From Desulfuromusa sp. (GTDB lineage: Bacteria; Desulfobacterota; Desulfuromonadia; Desulfuromonadales; Geopsychrobacteraceae): a DNA stretch of 5,199 nucleotides. Under the pieces are notes generated by a model. It worked only from the letters and a program-made list of their open reading frames with translations, made no database searches and was not told the DNA's origin. The position numbers and the translations under genes were made by a program. The stretch lies in contig JAOZLQ010000109.1 of NCBI GenBank assembly GCA_029934755.1, positions 2,611 to 7,809 of the forward strand, in the 5' to 3' direction. Below are positions 1-5,199 of the stretch, piece after piece; the stretch's first letter is position 1; every line of letters starts with the position of its first letter.

Positions 1-35
1 GATCGTCAAACTTATCATTTAAAAACTCAATGTGA

Positions 36-42
36 AAGAAGG
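36..42 (+). promoter_or_regulatory. Ribosome-binding site of pyk
   Basis: AAGAAGG lies 9 nt before the ATG at 52. It supports this start. The only nearby upstream ATG, at 30, is out of frame and stops almost at once. Confidence 0.7.
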
Positions 43-51
43 TCATAATCA

Positions 52-1482
52 ATGTTCAGACACACAAAAATTGTCGCAACTCTTGGACCATCTTCAACAG
101 AGGAAAAGGTATTGTCAGCTTTGCTAGAAGCTGGTGTTTCAGTTTTCCGCCTAAACTTCTCCCACGGAAACCTGAACGATAAAGCGATGATTATTAAGCG
201 CATCCGTAAACTTTCTAAGCAACGTCGAAATGCCGTAGCCATTTTGGGCGACCTCCAAGGTCCTAAAATCAGGGTTAACTTGTTCAAAAACGGTTCCATG
301 GAGCTTATCGCTGGCACAGAAGTAACGATTACTTCTCGCGATATTTTGGGTGGAGATGGCCTGATTCCTACTATCTACAAAGAGTTGCCCCAAGATGTAC
401 ACCCTGGTGATCAAATACTGCTTGATGATGGATTGATGGAACTGGAGGTTTTAGACGTACAAAATTTCGACGTACGCTGCAGGGTTCGTTACGGTGGCCT
501 ACTAAAAGATCGTAAAGGAATTAACTTGCCTGGTGTGGATATCTCAGCACCATCTCTAACCGAAAAAGACCTGCAGGATTTGCATTTCTGCATCGACCAA
601 AAAGTTGACTATCTGGCATTATCCTTCGTCCGCCGTTCTACTGAAGTACTGGAACTTCAGACGCTGCTGAAACAAAACAAATCCCAGATCAAGGTCATTT
701 CCAAAATAGAGAAACCGGAAGCCGTTAATAATTTTGACTCCATTCTTGAAGTATCAGATGGAATTATGGTAGCCCGCGGTGATCTAGGTGTGGAGATTCG
801 ACCGGAAAAAGTTCCTTTGATCCAAAAGGATATCATTCGCAAATGTAATCTTGCTGGTAAACCAGTCATTACGGCCACCCAGATGTTAGAAAGCATGATC
901 AATAATCCCCGACCAACACGCGCGGAAACCTCCGATGTTGCCAATGCAATTCTTGATGGCACGGATGCAATTATGCTTTCAGCAGAAACGGCTTCTGGTC
1001 AATATCCTGTCGAAGCTGTTTTACTGATGGATAGGATTGCAAAAGACATAGAACTGAACTCCTCACTGCGAGTCAATAATATTTCGCCAACAGCAGACAA
1101 CGAAGGGATAGTCGACTTATCTGAGTCGATTGGGCACGCTGCCTCCCAGATTTCTATGCAGGTTGGAGCCAAAGCAATTCTCGCCTTTACCCAGACAGGC
1201 AACACTGCTGCACTGGTTGCCAAGTATCGCCCCTCAATCCCCATTTATGCTGTCACCCCTTCTCTGACAGTGTGTAGACAACTGGCTCTTCTCTCGGGGG
1301 TTAAATCGTTGCTGGTAGACAGCCAGGGGGACACCGAATCCCAGATAAAGTGGGTAGAAAAGAGAGTTCTCGAAGCAGGTGTTCTACACAAAGGCGACGT
1401 GGTTATCATTACCATGGGTAGCCCGATCTCGACACTCGGAACAACAAATTTGCTCAAGGTACATAAACTTGGATCAGAGTAA
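52..1482 (+). CDS. pyk: Pyruvate kinase
   Basis: Cytoplasmic pyruvate kinase, the last step of glycolysis: phosphoenolpyruvate + ADP gives pyruvate + ATP, using Mg and usually K ions. At 476 aa it is a normal single-unit bacterial enzyme without the extra C-terminal PEP-utiliser domain found in Bacillus. Visible family motifs are TKIVATLGPSS (5-15), VFRLNFSHG (31-39), GDLQGPKIR (66-74) and the catalytic-lysine segment ISKIEKPEA (216-224), with K218 and E220. The metal ligand D244 sits in ARGDLGVEI (241-249), followed by TATQMLESM (274-282) and LDGTDAIMLSAETASG (301-316). The small B domain spans roughly 72-167. The allosteric C-terminal domain runs from about 355 to the end and closes with GTTNLLKVH (463-471). 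The GDLQGPKIR and DVHPGD..LLDDG wording resembles E. coli PykA more than PykF, so AMP or sugar-phosphate activation is possible; the effector cannot be read from sequence. The start is supported by AAGAAGG 9 nt upstream. gap follows on the same strand. Confidence 0.97.
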   Translation: MFRHTKIVATLGPSSTEEKVLSALLEAGVSVFRLNFSHGNLNDKAMIIKRIRKLSKQRRNAVAILGDLQGPKIRVNLFKNGSMELIAGTEVTITSRDILGGDGLIPTIYKELPQDVHPGDQILLDDGLMELEVLDVQNFDVRCRVRYGGLLKDRKGINLPGVDISAPSLTEKDLQDLHFCIDQKVDYLALSFVRRSTEVLELQTLLKQNKSQIKVISKIEKPEAVNNFDSILEVSDGIMVARGDLGVEIRPEKVPLIQKDIIRKCNLAGKPVITATQMLESMINNPRPTRAETSDVANAILDGTDAIMLSAETASGQYPVEAVLLMDRIAKDIELNSSLRVNNISPTADNEGIVDLSESIGHAASQISMQVGAKAILAFTQTGNTAALVAKYRPSIPIYAVTPSLTVCRQLALLSGVKSLLVDSQGDTESQIKWVEKRVLEAGVLHKGDVVIITMGSPISTLGTTNLLKVHKLGSE

Positions 1483-1502
1483 AAAGCCGAGAAAAGCACC
1501 AA

Positions 1503-1512
1503 TCAACGTTGA
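1503..1512. repeat. 10-bp perfect palindrome in the pyk-gap spacer
   Basis: TCAACGTTGA reads the same on both strands and lies 21 nt after the pyk stop. It is too short and has no proper T tract, so it is not a convincing terminator. It could be a half of, or a whole, protein-binding site, but chance occurrence is also possible. Confidence 0.35.
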
Positions 1513-1523
1513 AAAATTTCTCT

Positions 1524-1535
1524 ACCAGTACCAGT
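1524..1535. repeat. Tandem ACCAGT repeat
   Basis: ACCAGTACCAGT is two adjacent copies of a 6-bp unit in the pyk-gap spacer. It sits immediately upstream of the best promoter-like sequence. Function unknown; chance is a fair alternative. Confidence 0.3.
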
Positions 1536-1543
1536 GAATTATT

Positions 1544-1571
1544 TTGAAATGAACAATGCAACCGGTTCAAT
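1544..1571 (+). promoter_or_regulatory. Possible sigma70-type promoter for gap
   Basis: TTGAAA at 1544-1549 matches five of six bases of the -35 consensus. A 16-nt spacer separates it from TTCAAT at 1566-1571, which matches four of six of the -10 consensus. Transcription from here would leave a leader of about 60 nt before the gap ATG. The spacer contains the 8-bp palindrome AACCGGTT (1560-1567), which overlaps the -10 edge. This is a by-eye match only; the spacing is slightly short and the -10 is weak. Confidence 0.3.
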
Positions 1572-1583
1572 AACTTCATTAAT

Positions 1584-1600
1584 GGGCAACAGATATGCCC
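1584..1600. repeat. Inverted repeat before the gap ribosome-binding site
   Basis: GGGCA (1584-1588) and TGCCC (1596-1600) form a 5-bp stem around a 7-nt loop. The repeat lies 20 nt ahead of the gap Shine-Dalgarno. It could be an operator or a 5' mRNA hairpin. There is no T tract, so it is not a terminator. Confidence 0.35.
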
Positions 1601-1620
1601 TAAATTTAACTCATAAATTC

Positions 1621-1626
1621 AAGGAG
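1621..1626 (+). promoter_or_regulatory. Ribosome-binding site of gap
   Basis: AAGGAG is a strong Shine-Dalgarno, followed by a 10-nt spacer before the ATG at 1637. It fixes the start and suggests efficient translation. Confidence 0.85.
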
Positions 1627-1636
1627 ATTATTTGAT

Positions 1637-2638
1637 ATGGCAACAAAAGTCGCAATTAATGGATTTGGTCGTATTGGACGAAATATTTTTCGAGCCGCAC
1701 AAGCCTGTTCTGAGCTTGAAATTATTGCAATAAATGACCTGACCGATGCCGCAACTCTGGCACATCTACTTAAATATGACTCGGTTCACGGTTTTTTCGA
1801 AGAGACCGTCAGCACACAAGAAAATAAATTGATTGTTGCGGGAAAAACCATCGAGGTCTTCAGTGAAAAAGACCCGGAAGCCCTGCCATGGGGTGAACTC
1901 GACATTGATATTGTCATTGAATCAACCGGTTTTTTCGCCCATCGAGAAGGAGCAGATAAACACCTTCAATCCGGTGCAAAAAAAGTTATTATCAGTGCTC
2001 CCGGCAAAGATGTTGATCTAACCATCTGTATGGGTGTCAACGAAGCGGAGTATGATCCGAAAAAGCATCATATTATCTCCAACGCATCCTGTACCACCAA
2101 TTGCCTTGCCCCGGTCGCCAAAATTTTACTTGAAGAATTCGGAATCGTCAAAGGACTGATGACAACCATCCACTCATATACCAATGATCAGAAAATTCTC
2201 GACCTACCTCACAGTGATCTCCGTCGCGCACGTGCCGCCGGACTCTCTCTGATCCCTACCAGCACCGGAGCAGCCAAAGCTGTTTCTCTGGTACTGCCAC
2301 AGTTAAAGGGAAAGTTAGACGGTATGGCAATCCGTGTTCCTACCCCTAACGTTTCGCTTATCGATATTGTTGTCGAAACAGAAAAATCAACAAACGTTGA
2401 GGAAGTCAATGCAGCAATGAAGAAAGCTTCCCAAGAATCCCTCAGAGGGATTCTGGAATACTGTGAGCTACCACTGGTTTCCAGAGATTTCAACGGGAAC
2501 CCGGCATCCTCCATTGTTGATGCCCTGTCTACCAGTGTTATCGGCGGGAACATGGTCAAGGTCCTGTCCTGGTACGACAATGAATGGGGATATTCAAATC
2601 GAGTTCTGGATCTTGCAACCTATCTAGCCCACCACTAG
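1637..2638 (+). CDS. gap: Glyceraldehyde-3-phosphate dehydrogenase, type I, NAD-preferring
   Basis: Cytoplasmic glycolytic enzyme that converts glyceraldehyde 3-phosphate, phosphate and NAD to 1,3-bisphosphoglycerate and NADH, and runs in reverse for gluconeogenesis. The 333-aa length is typical of the family. The N-terminal Rossmann motif INGFGRIGRN is at 7-16. The signature SNASCTTNCLAP (148-159) carries the catalytic Cys152, and TIHSYTNDQ (177-185) carries the base His179. Asp34 in AIND and the Leu-Pro pair in ILDLPHSDLRRARAA (187-201) are features of NAD-dependent glycolytic GapA enzymes, as opposed to NADP-preferring GapB forms; cofactor choice is therefore inferred from these residues. 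SLIPTSTGAAKA (204-215), the substrate-binding R233 region in AIRVPTPNVS, and WYDNEWGYSNR (312-322) are intact. It lies 154 nt after pyk and ends at a strong terminator, so it is the last gene of its unit. No pgk or tpiA follows, unlike the common gap-pgk-tpiA cluster. Confidence 0.98.
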   Translation: MATKVAINGFGRIGRNIFRAAQACSELEIIAINDLTDAATLAHLLKYDSVHGFFEETVSTQENKLIVAGKTIEVFSEKDPEALPWGELDIDIVIESTGFFAHREGADKHLQSGAKKVIISAPGKDVDLTICMGVNEAEYDPKKHHIISNASCTTNCLAPVAKILLEEFGIVKGLMTTIHSYTNDQKILDLPHSDLRRARAAGLSLIPTSTGAAKAVSLVLPQLKGKLDGMAIRVPTPNVSLIDIVVETEKSTNVEEVNAAMKKASQESLRGILEYCELPLVSRDFNGNPASSIVDALSTSVIGGNMVKVLSWYDNEWGYSNRVLDLATYLAHH

Positions 2639-2667
2639 AGCAATCAATAGATAATCAGCAAATAAAA

Positions 2668-2708
2668 AACGGGTTGCAGATATAAATCTGTAACCCGTTC
2701 ATTTTTTT
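2668..2708. terminator. Rho-independent terminator, probably bidirectional
   Basis: A 14-bp stem (2668-2681 with 2686-2699, one G-U pair) encloses the 4-nt loop ATAA. On the + strand it is followed by CA and seven T residues (2702-2708), about 30 nt after the gap stop. On the - strand the stem is followed directly by a T-rich run, the complement of AATAAAAAA at 2661-2669. It can therefore stop gap transcripts and also late read-through from the convergent zinc-ribbon/TPR gene. Confidence 0.9.
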
Positions 2709-2872
2709 GGCGCACCACAAAAGAGGTCCCAAAGCTAAAGAACCTTTAGTTACAGATAGTGACCATCGACCCCCCTTACTGCTTGGAAGTTTATCCCCAA
2801 ATTGGGTAAGCTAGATCGCATGGCTTAAGATCAAGATATCGTTTTTGAAGAGATAAAATCGCAAGATAATGA
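2709..2872. other. Convergent non-coding spacer
   Basis: This is the stretch between the gap terminator and the stop codon of the - strand zinc-ribbon/TPR gene. I see no open reading frame with a ribosome-binding site and no recognisable tRNA or riboswitch. It contains the small hairpin described separately, a GGTC/GACC pair (2725-2728 and 2761-2764) that could close an outer stem around it, and an imperfect CCCA/TGGG pairing near 2797-2806. No clear terminator lies directly after the - strand gene. Confidence 0.6.
2735..2749. repeat. Small hairpin in the convergent spacer
   Basis: CTAAAG and CTTTAG form a perfect 6-bp stem with the 3-nt loop AAC, extendable by a G-T and an A-T pair. There is no T tract on the + side and only a short CTTT on the - side, so a terminator role is weak. 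It may be part of a larger folded 3' UTR. Confidence 0.4.
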
Positions 2873-3559
2873 TCAGCGGAGTTTAAAGCGTGTCATGAAT
2901 TTGCCAAGCTTACAATTTACGATATGATCACGATGTAGGGAAGGAATAGCTGGTGGCTTTCGCACTCCAAACCTTCTCATTTCTTTCATCAACTGCTGAT
3001 TTGGACCTAGCTTGTTTCCTTTGCGAAATAATTGCAAGGCTGGTCCACGCTTATTGATCAGCATGTAAATACGCCCTAGATTGAGGTAATGATCCGCAAC
3101 TCTCGGCTCTTCTTCAAGTGCCTGTTTGCATTCACGGATACCGTCAGAAAATTTACGATTTACCTTTGCGTTGCAATAAGCAAGATATGAACGCAGCTTC
3201 GGTGTGCTGTGCAGCTTCTCTGCCTCTTCTAGTAACAGCATTGCCTCAAGAACATTATTTGATTCAAGAGTTTCAAGTGCTTCTTCTAATAATTGGTAAA
3301 ACTTATCACTTGGCTCATTACTTCCCCTGATGGAATTATGCTCAGAGTTAGCGGTCTTCTTTTCTTCAACTGTTCCCAGATTGTTTATAAGTAATTCGAT
3401 GTTAGCATCGCTAGTTGCAAGTTGTTTTATAGCTTCAGTTAAATAAAAAACATCATTACATTTAGGGCACTTACACTGCTTCGATGTTAGTGGAATATCA
3501 CCTTCTGAAAGTTCTTCACTAAAACCACAATTTGGACAATTAAATAGAACCTGCGCCAT
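2873..3559 (-). CDS. Zinc-ribbon (MJ0042-type) and TPR protein of unknown role
   Basis: A 228-aa protein, probably cytoplasmic, as no signal peptide or membrane segment is visible. Residues 8-40 form a zinc ribbon: CPNCGF at 8-13, the conserved IP at 22-23, and CPKC at 31-34 followed by F38. This is the pattern of the MJ0042 / zinc_ribbon_4-5 families, with Cys8, Cys11, Cys31 and Cys34 as likely ligands; Cys29 is an extra cysteine. A polar linker (about 60-83) leads to about three TPR-like helical pairs. These lie near 87-119 and 120-153, with the clearest at 154-187, where Y158, G162, A174 and P186 fall on consensus positions. The C-terminal tail from 195 is basic and contains LHRDHIVNCKLGKF. 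TPRs usually bind proteins, so a scaffold or regulatory role is plausible, but the partner and function are unknown. The start at MAQVLFNCPNC matches where such ribbons normally begin, and GGGGAA lies just upstream. The gene is convergent with gap and downstream of the efflux gene on the same strand. Confidence 0.85.
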   Translation of the reverse strand: MAQVLFNCPNCGFSEELSEGDIPLTSKQCKCPKCNDVFYLTEAIKQLATSDANIELLINNLGTVEEKKTANSEHNSIRGSNEPSDKFYQLLEEALETLESNNVLEAMLLLEEAEKLHSTPKLRSYLAYCNAKVNRKFSDGIRECKQALEEEPRVADHYLNLGRIYMLINKRGPALQLFRKGNKLGPNQQLMKEMRRFGVRKPPAIPSLHRDHIVNCKLGKFMTRFKLR

Positions 3560-3562
3560 ACG

Positions 3563-3568
3563 TTCCCC
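3563..3568 (-). promoter_or_regulatory. Ribosome-binding site of the zinc-ribbon/TPR gene
   Basis: Read on the - strand, GGGGAA lies 3 nt before the ATG. It is purine-rich but close to the start, and so of moderate strength. An ATG 11 nt further upstream is out of frame. Confidence 0.45.
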
Positions 3569-3662
3569 ATGAAATTGGTATTGACGGTAAAAAACCTAAA
3601 TAACCTCTAAGTCACGTTCATGTTACTACAAAAAACAATAGTTAGATATAAATAATTATTAT

Positions 3663-3731
3663 TCACTTAAAATAGTGCCAACATATTTTATGAAAATATT
3701 CTGTTGTTTTCAAAGAGGGATACTTTTTCAT
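3663..3731 (-). CDS. Possible small ORF of 22 codons
   Basis: On the - strand an ATG at 3731 opens a 22-codon frame that ends in TGA at 3663-3665. It is preceded by a perfect AAGGAG (3738-3743) with an ideal 6-nt spacer, a better ribosome site than that of the annotated gene downstream. The peptide starts MKKYPSLK, is rich in aromatic and basic residues (Y, F, W, H, K) and has a single Cys. It has no hydrophobic helix and no family I recognise. It sits 45 nt after the stop of the outer-membrane efflux gene and 103 nt before the zinc-ribbon/TPR gene. It could be a genuine small protein, a leader peptide for the downstream gene, or the surviving 5' end of a decayed gene. An AT-rich 7-bp inverted repeat lies inside it. 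Confidence 0.35.
   Translation of the reverse strand: MKKYPSLKTTEYFHKICWHYFK
3683..3699. repeat. AT-rich inverted repeat inside the small ORF
   Basis: ATATTTT and AAAATAT are perfect 7-bp arms around ATG. The stem is pure A/T, so it is weak as RNA structure. As DNA it could be a binding site, but such repeats arise easily in AT-rich sequence. Confidence 0.3.
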
Positions 3732-3737
3732 CCGATT

Positions 3738-3743
3738 CTCCTT
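3738..3743 (-). promoter_or_regulatory. Strong Shine-Dalgarno before the small ORF
   Basis: AAGGAG on the - strand is 6 nt ahead of an ATG. No longer frame uses this site, and it is the main reason to take the 22-codon ORF seriously. Confidence 0.5.
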
Positions 3744-3776
3744 TCGCTCATTGGGTATCTACTGGATATTTATTGA

Positions 3777-5189
3777 TTATCTGGAGCCTCCTCCCCCCAA
3801 TACAGCGTAAAGTTTTACCCGGTTGGCTTGTTTGGCCAGTTGAAGGGCCACGAGCCCCTGTTCGACGGCAAATTGAAACTGTTGTGCGTCAAGAACTCCA
3901 AGATAACTGTCAATCCCCAGGTCGTAGCGTTCTCTCGAGAGGCGATGGGTTTCAGTAGCAGCATCGACAAGTGCCTGTTGAGCCATGACCTGCTGATCGA
4001 TGGTTCCCTGTACGGCAAGGGTATCGGCGACCTCCCTGAATGCAGTCTGAATAGTTTTTTCATATTGAGTCAGGACGATCTCTCGATCGGCTTTGCTGAC
4101 CCGGTAGGCTGCCCAGGTACGGGCATCAAAAATCGGCATGGCGATCTGTGGTGCAAAATTCCAGGTGTTCGTTCCAGAACCGAAGAGACCGGAGAGTTCA
4201 TTGCTTGCTGTTCCGATTGTGGTGGTTAGAGAGATCCGCGGGAAAAATGCAGCTCTTGCTGCACCAATAAAGGCATAGGCTCCCTTGAGTCGATGTTCCG
4301 CTGCGATAATGTCGGGTCGAAACAAGAGGACTGCAGAGGACAACCCTACAGAGAGTTCTTGTGGCGGAATGACGCTGCTCAGATCAGTGGGCAGAAACTC
4401 TTCCGTTACAGGGGATCCAGCCAGCAGGTTGATGGCATTTTTATCCTGTGCAACCAGTCGTGTCGTACGGGCGACATCTCCCCGCGCGACCTCCACCGGA
4501 ATTTGGGCTCGACGCAGATCAAGTTCGGTTGAAAGTCCAGCATCAAAAAGCTTTTGCACTAATCGGTATGCCTCCTGCTGGGTTTCCAGAGTCGATTGTG
4601 CCAGCTGATAATTTTCCCGATCTGCGGCTAGGGTCAGATAGACTCTGGCAACTTCTGCAACCAATGCTATTTGCGCCCCTCGTCGTGCCTCATCGGTTGC
4701 CAGATAAGCTTCGAGAGCTTGATCTTTGAGACTGCGAATACGGCCAAAAAAATCGATTTCCCAGGCAGCTATGCCCAGACTGACTCCATATTGTTCCACC
4801 GTTCGGAGATCACCGGGGGGAATCAGATCGGTAGAACGTTGCTGTTTTCCTCCGTGACCAAAGGCATTGACGGCCGGGAAAAGCTCTGCCCGCTGGATAC
4901 CATAAATGGCTCTTGCCCGCTCAACGTTCAGCGCGGCAAGACGCAAATCACGGTTATTTTCCAGTGCCATGCTAATGATGGTTTGCAATTGTTCATCGGC
5001 AAAAAAATCGTTCCATGACAGTTCCGGAATGTTGACTGTTGCGGATGCCGTCTGACTTTGTTGATATGCATCCCCCTGTGGCAACTGTTCTGGAATCGGT
5101 GCAGCTGGCTGCGTATATTTTGGAGCCAGAGAACAACTACTCAAGAGCAAGCCCAAGCCAACTAACAAAAACACAAGTTGCCTATTCAT
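3777..5189 (-). CDS. Outer-membrane efflux lipoprotein, OprM/NodT (TolC-like) family
   Basis: A 470-aa outer-membrane channel of the kind that completes tripartite RND (or sometimes MFS/ABC) export pumps, letting drugs, solvents or metals pass from the periplasmic adaptor to the outside. The N-terminus MNRQLVFLLVGLGLLLSSC is a lipoprotein signal with lipobox LSSC, so Cys19 should be lipidated after cleavage. Ser at +2 fits the outer membrane. LAPKYTQP follows, as is usual in this family. Two OEP repeats are visible. IQRAELFPAV (98-107) and ARAAFFPRIS (311-320) mark the paired beta-strand regions, while LFDAGLSTELDLRRAQ (214-229) and RYDLGIDSYLGVLDAQ (421-436) mark the paired coiled-coil hairpins. 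The LFRPDIIAAEHRL motif (289-301) is typical. Length and the glycine-rich end (LGGGGSR) are normal, so the gene looks intact. Substrate cannot be told from this subunit. GGAG lies 6 nt upstream at the window edge. The start codon overlaps a TGA in ATGA, which would suit translational coupling to an upstream pump gene outside the window. Confidence 0.95.
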   Translation of the reverse strand: MNRQLVFLLVGLGLLLSSCSLAPKYTQPAAPIPEQLPQGDAYQQSQTASATVNIPELSWNDFFADEQLQTIISMALENNRDLRLAALNVERARAIYGIQRAELFPAVNAFGHGGKQQRSTDLIPPGDLRTVEQYGVSLGIAAWEIDFFGRIRSLKDQALEAYLATDEARRGAQIALVAEVARVYLTLAADRENYQLAQSTLETQQEAYRLVQKLFDAGLSTELDLRRAQIPVEVARGDVARTTRLVAQDKNAINLLAGSPVTEEFLPTDLSSVIPPQELSVGLSSAVLLFRPDIIAAEHRLKGAYAFIGAARAAFFPRISLTTTIGTASNELSGLFGSGTNTWNFAPQIAMPIFDARTWAAYRVSKADREIVLTQYEKTIQTAFREVADTLAVQGTIDQQVMAQQALVDAATETHRLSRERYDLGIDSYLGVLDAQQFQFAVEQGLVALQLAKQANRVKLYAVLGGGGSR

Positions 5190-5195
5190 CGGTAG

Positions 5196-5199
5196 CTCC
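5196..5199 (-). promoter_or_regulatory. Ribosome-binding site of the efflux gene
   Basis: GGAG on the - strand is 6 nt ahead of the ATG at 5189 and runs to the edge of the window, so the full motif may be longer. Confidence 0.7.

Noticed and set aside
1..48. Open frame from the window start ending in TAA at 46-48, possibly the tail of an upstream gene
   Set aside because: Only 15 codons are visible, with no recognisable motif. All three + frames stop before pyk, so none can be preferred.
657..962. Antisense 101-codon frame inside pyk
   Set aside because: It lies wholly opposite highly conserved pyruvate kinase motifs and has no family likeness. Its existence is explained by the codon pattern of the real gene.
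1503..1512. Palindrome after pyk as a pyk terminator
   Set aside because: It is a 10-bp palindrome with no loop and only an A-rich then mixed sequence after it, so it would not form a stable terminator hairpin.
2209..2580. Antisense 123-codon frame inside gap
   Set aside because: It is fully opposite the conserved GAPDH catalytic domain, with no recognisable domain and no independent context.
2709..2872. Possible riboswitch (for example a cyclic-di-GMP class) in the convergent spacer
   Set aside because: I could not match the conserved core of any riboswitch class on either strand, and there is no gene start downstream for it to control.
3118..3330. 70-codon + strand frame opposite the zinc-ribbon/TPR gene
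   Set aside because: The - strand frame has clear zinc-ribbon and TPR patterns; the opposite frame has none.
3780..3800. Run of G on the - strand at the end of the efflux gene as a possible frameshift site
   Set aside because: It simply encodes the glycine-rich end LGGGGSR common to this family, and the frame stops normally right after it.
3828..4608. Several + strand frames opposite the efflux gene, up to 133 codons
   Set aside because: The - strand frame is an intact OprM/NodT family protein with all expected motifs. The opposite frames overlap one another and show no family features.

Overview
The window carries four clear protein-coding genes in two convergent blocks: two glycolytic genes on the + strand in the left half, and two genes on the - strand in the right half. 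A lipid-anchored outer-membrane efflux channel means a Gram-negative envelope. The pairing of an MJ0042-type zinc ribbon with TPRs in one small protein, plus moderate base composition, would fit a Desulfobacterota / Desulfuromonadales-like bacterium. That placement is inference from gene style and not proven here.

Left block (+): pyruvate kinase (52-1482) is followed after a 154-nt spacer by NAD-type glyceraldehyde-3-phosphate dehydrogenase (1637-2638). Each has a good Shine-Dalgarno sequence. The spacer holds a possible weak promoter, a 10-bp palindrome, a short tandem repeat and a small inverted repeat just before the gap ribosome-binding site, so gap may be transcribed from its own start as well as from pyk. 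A strong hairpin with T/A tracts on both sides (2668-2708) ends the block and can work in both directions. The usual gap partners pgk and tpiA do not follow gap here.

Middle (2709-2872): a non-coding convergent spacer with one small hairpin and a few weaker pairings. No RNA gene is recognised.

Right block (-): an OprM/NodT-type outer-membrane efflux lipoprotein (5189-3777) begins ten bases from the window edge. Its membrane-fusion and inner-membrane pump partners are probably encoded just beyond that edge. It is followed by a possible 22-codon small ORF with a perfect AAGGAG site (3731-3663) and then by a zinc-ribbon/TPR protein of unknown role (3559-2873). No convincing terminator separates these genes, so they could share a transcript.

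Most of the window is ordinary metabolic and envelope content. The items most worth a second look are the overlooked small ORF, the uncharacterised zinc-ribbon/TPR protein, and the isolated pyk-gap pairing with palindromic sites in its spacer. I see no mobile element, CRISPR array, tRNA, rRNA or evident defence system.
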